From assembly GCA_021396245.1 (NCBI GenBank), contig WNYE01000124.1:1-64000 (forward strand): 64,000 nucleotides of DNA, read 5' to 3'. The notes beneath the pieces are model-generated. The model made no database searches and had not been told where the DNA came from. It was given only the letters and a program-made list of their open reading frames with translations. The stretch comes from Sporothrix humicola. Its lineage: Eukaryota; Ascomycota; Sordariomycetes; Ophiostomatales; Ophiostomataceae. Positions 61,699-64,000 of this stretch are shown here, piece after piece (positions within the stretch are counted from its first letter, which is position 1; the number at the start of each line of letters is the position of its first letter). The position numbers and the translations under genes were made by a program.

Positions 61699-64000
61699 AT
61701 GGCATCACCAAACTCAGCATCCAGCTTGCATGACGAGCCCTCTCACGACAAGATGACGCATAGCAACGAATTGGGAAAACGCACCGCCCGAGAAAGTCCC
61801 ACAAGTAACAGCAACAGCCGACCACCGAAGCGTCGCGCCCACAAGGCATGCTTGTCATGTCGCAACCGTAAAGTGCGCTGCGACGTCGTCAGCCGTGGCC
61901 AGCCATGCACGAATTGCCGGCTGGACGGCGTCGACTGTGCCGTGAAAGAGTCCAATCGGGGCCGAAAGCCTGGCGCAGTTTGCGCCGCGCAGCGAGAACG
62001 GGCTGCGGCTGCCGCCGCCGCCGCTGCAGCTGCCGCAGAAGCCCAGTTGCAATCTAAATCCCAATCGCAAACACAAACACAAACACAATCAGAATGCATC
62101 ACGGCCACACCAGCACCCGCGCCGCGAGTTGAACTGTCCCCAGCAGACATTTTATCACCGCCGCAGCAGATGGACGGCGATCAGCAAAGCAACCACACGC
62201 ACAATCATAACCATAATCACAACCACAACCACACAATGGCGGTCCCGTTTGAGGCGCCAAGGCATCGCAAACTCTCACATTCCCACTCCCAGCCCGCGCA
62301 AGTCCCCATGGACGTGGACGATATTTCGCCTCGTGATGTCTCCCAGCGCAGGCATTCACATGTTCAGAATTCAAACACCCAGAGCCCCCACGCTCAAAAT
62401 GGTCTTAGTTCTCATCAAAATCAAAGCCAGCATATCCACAGTGGTGCACAGAGCAACCTGTCGCCGATATCTGATCATTGGATCCCGCGAGCCGCCTCAT
62501 CACCTGCTCGTCCACCGCTCACAACCAGCTCAATACCTCGTCTTCCTGCCTACATTCGGCCAGTCCCGGTATATCTTCGCCAGAGAGATTTGCAATATCT
62601 GGCCGACAGTGGCGCCCTCGCCATTCCCGACGACGCTTTTCGTGACGAGCTGTTGCGGACCTATGTTCATGTTGTCTATCCGTTTATGCCAACACTCGAC
62701 CTTGAAGATCTGCTGGGACCCATCGCCAACCCCAACGACCCCAACCACAGCCCCGTCAGCTTGCTCCTCTTCCAGGCCATCATGTTTGCGGGCGTGACCT
62801 TTGTCGATGCAAAGTTTCTCCATGCTCGCGGCTACGACAGCAGAAAGGCTGCTCGCAAGGCGTTCTTTAGCCGTGTCCGTCTACTGTACGGCCTCGACTA
62901 CGAGCAGGATCGTCTGCCTTTGCTGCAAGCCGTCCTCCTCATGACGTACTGGTACGACTGCCCTGACAACGACAAGGACACATGGTACTGGATGGGCATT
63001 GCCTTGTCGCTCGCCCAAGTCAGCGCCTACCACCGTGAGCCATCCATGCCTTCCCTTAAACAGCGTCGGCTACGGCGCCGTATCTGGTGGTCGTGTGTCA
63101 TACGCGACAGACTGCTTGCACTCGGTGTCCGGCGCCCATCCAGGATTTACAACGACGACTTTCGGGTGGATCCGCTCTCCATTGACGATTTTGACCCGCG
63201 CGTGCCGTCAGAACCCGTCGCTCGCCTTTTAGGGGATTCACGCTTCGCATCGACCGATCCTTCTGCACGAATTCAAGCAGCTGTTTTGGTAGTGGAACTG
63301 AGCAAACTCTGCACCTGTCTGGGACAGATCCTGCACTCGCAATACTCCATCACTAGCAGCCAGGCCCAGTCGGCCCGCTCAGAATATTTACGGAGGGCCG
63401 TTGTTGTGCCCCGGGAGTCTGGCACAAAAATGGAAGACCTGGCCCGGTGTGATGCAGAACTCGAAGAGTGGTATGCCAACCAGGACATGCGCGCCAAATA
63501 CACTACCATCCGCACTCCCAGAGGCGCCACAGTCGACGTTGCGACCCGCGTTATCCACCTGCACCAAGCCCAGCTGCACATGATTTATCTCACGACGGTC
63601 ACTGTCCTGCACAAACCACAAGTGTTCGCGTCTGGCTCAAGTCAACCAGCATCTGGAGCAGGGGCAGAAAACGACCAGACCAATGCCCAACGGAGAATAT
63701 CAAAGGCCAAGATCATGGACGCTGCTGTCGCCATCACCAAACTCGCTCACAGTCTCAAAGCCAGCGACCAGCTCCGCTTCCTGTCCACAAGCAGTGTCCC
63801 AGCTTTCTTATCCGCCAGCCTCATCCACTTGATGGACACGAGATCGCCTGACGACGACATTCGCAGCATCAGCATCGGACGTTTCTGCCAGTGTGTCGGC
63901 GCTCTACAGCAACTCCAGGACATCTACAGCTCGGCCGACTACGCCATCTATTTTTTGAGAGATGTGCTAAAGAACGCCAATATTGATGTGCCCATGGTGA
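61699..64000 (+). CDS. Zn2Cys6 transcription factor, second CTF1/FarA-like paralogue (3' end outside window)
   Basis: Starts at 61699 (cagcATGG) and stays open to the window end, giving at least 767 aa without an intron. Zinc-cluster cysteines are 51, 54, 61, 70, 73 and 80, with ACLSCRNRKVRCDVVSRGQP and PCTNCRLD almost the same as in the regulator at 50-53 kb. The middle homology region is collinear too (QRDLQYLADSGAL, LLLFQAIMFAGV, DTWYWMGIALSLAQ, RRRIWWSCVIRDRLL). A poly-Ala tract (about 101-113) and a His/Asn repeat (about 165-180) lie between the zinc cluster and that region. The intron that follows the zinc-cluster region in the paralogue is absent. Probable role: pathway-specific regulator of the neighbouring P450, transporter and cluster. 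Confidence 0.9.
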   Translation, partial: MASPNSASSLHDEPSHDKMTHSNELGKRTARESPTSNSNSRPPKRRAHKACLSCRNRKVRCDVVSRGQPCTNCRLDGVDCAVKESNRGRKPGAVCAAQRERAAAAAAAAAAAAEAQLQSKSQSQTQTQTQSECITATPAPAPRVELSPADILSPPQQMDGDQQSNHTHNHNHNHNHNHTMAVPFEAPRHRKLSHSHSQPAQVPMDVDDISPRDVSQRRHSHVQNSNTQSPHAQNGLSSHQNQSQHIHSGAQSNLSPISDHWIPRAASSPARPPLTTSSIPRLPAYIRPVPVYLRQRDLQYLADSGALAIPDDAFRDELLRTYVHVVYPFMPTLDLEDLLGPIANPNDPNHSPVSLLLFQAIMFAGVTFVDAKFLHARGYDSRKAARKAFFSRVRLLYGLDYEQDRLPLLQAVLLMTYWYDCPDNDKDTWYWMGIALSLAQVSAYHREPSMPSLKQRRLRRRIWWSCVIRDRLLALGVRRPSRIYNDDFRVDPLSIDDFDPRVPSEPVARLLGDSRFASTDPSARIQAAVLVVELSKLCTCLGQILHSQYSITSSQAQSARSEYLRRAVVVPRESGTKMEDLARCDAELEEWYANQDMRAKYTTIRTPRGATVDVATRVIHLHQAQLHMIYLTTVTVLHKPQVFASGSSQPASGAGAENDQTNAQRRISKAKIMDAAVAITKLAHSLKASDQLRFLSTSSVPAFLSASLIHLMDTRSPDDDIRSISIGRFCQCVGALQQLQDIYSSADYAIYFLRDVLKNANIDVPMV

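Noticed and set aside
1..64000. CRISPR array, tRNA or rRNA genes
   Set aside because: No regularly spaced direct repeats with spacers and no recognisable tRNA or rRNA stretches were seen by eye; a dedicated tRNA scan was not possible.

Overview
The window is nuclear DNA of a filamentous ascomycete. The genes carry short (about 60-90 nt) GT-AG introns, and the proteins include Zn2Cys6 regulators, a fungal-type P450 and MFS sugar-type transporters. The first 4 kb is AT-saturated repeat DNA in which the remaining C residues sit largely in CpG, the signature of repeat-induced point mutation (RIP). I cannot name the species.

Region 1 (1-4,010): RIP-degraded repeats. A 1.14-kb unit occurs twice in tandem, and the second copy is split by a 1.6-kb DNA transposon with terminal inverted repeats and a TA target duplication.

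Region 2 (4,464-26,127): an insecticidal-toxin-complex-like (Tc) locus of the kind normally found in bacteria. It holds an intronless 3,000-aa TcA-like pore/translocon subunit and an intronless 2,391-aa natural fusion of TcB and TcC ending in a Lys-rich variable domain. A divergent eight-exon gene of unknown function lies beside them; I suspect, weakly, a P47/OrfX-type (TULIP) fold.

Region 3 (26,769-48,666): a catabolic gene cluster. It contains two type I Baeyer-Villiger monooxygenases, a third flavin monooxygenase with an NTF2-like front domain, two paralogous HSL-type alpha/beta hydrolases, two APH-fold kinases, an ACAD10/11-like acyl-CoA dehydrogenase, an acyl-CoA ligase and an SDR. The kinase, dehydrogenase, ligase and SDR match one for one the enzyme classes of the bacterial LvaA/LvaC/LvaE/LvaD pathway and of animal ACAD10/11, which remove 4-hydroxy groups through a phosphorylated acyl-CoA. 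I propose this order: cyclic or polycyclic ketone, lactone or ester (BVMO), hydroxy acid (hydrolase), hydroxyacyl-CoA (ligase), phosphoacyl-CoA (kinase), beta-oxidation (ACAD, SDR), probably in peroxisomes.

Region 4 (50,032-64,000): two paralogous Zn2Cys6 regulators resembling the CTF1/FarA/FarB group flank a P450 and an MFS transporter; the second regulator runs off the window. The hexamer CCTCGG/CCGAGG, the known FarA/FarB core, lies 160-490 bp upstream of nearly every enzyme and transporter gene in regions 3-4. This suggests one regulon. CCCCAG clusters of CreA type add possible glucose repression.

A homopolymer block at 48,977-49,140 looks like a sequencing or assembly defect. Exon boundaries were read by hand from splice consensus and frame, with no transcript support.
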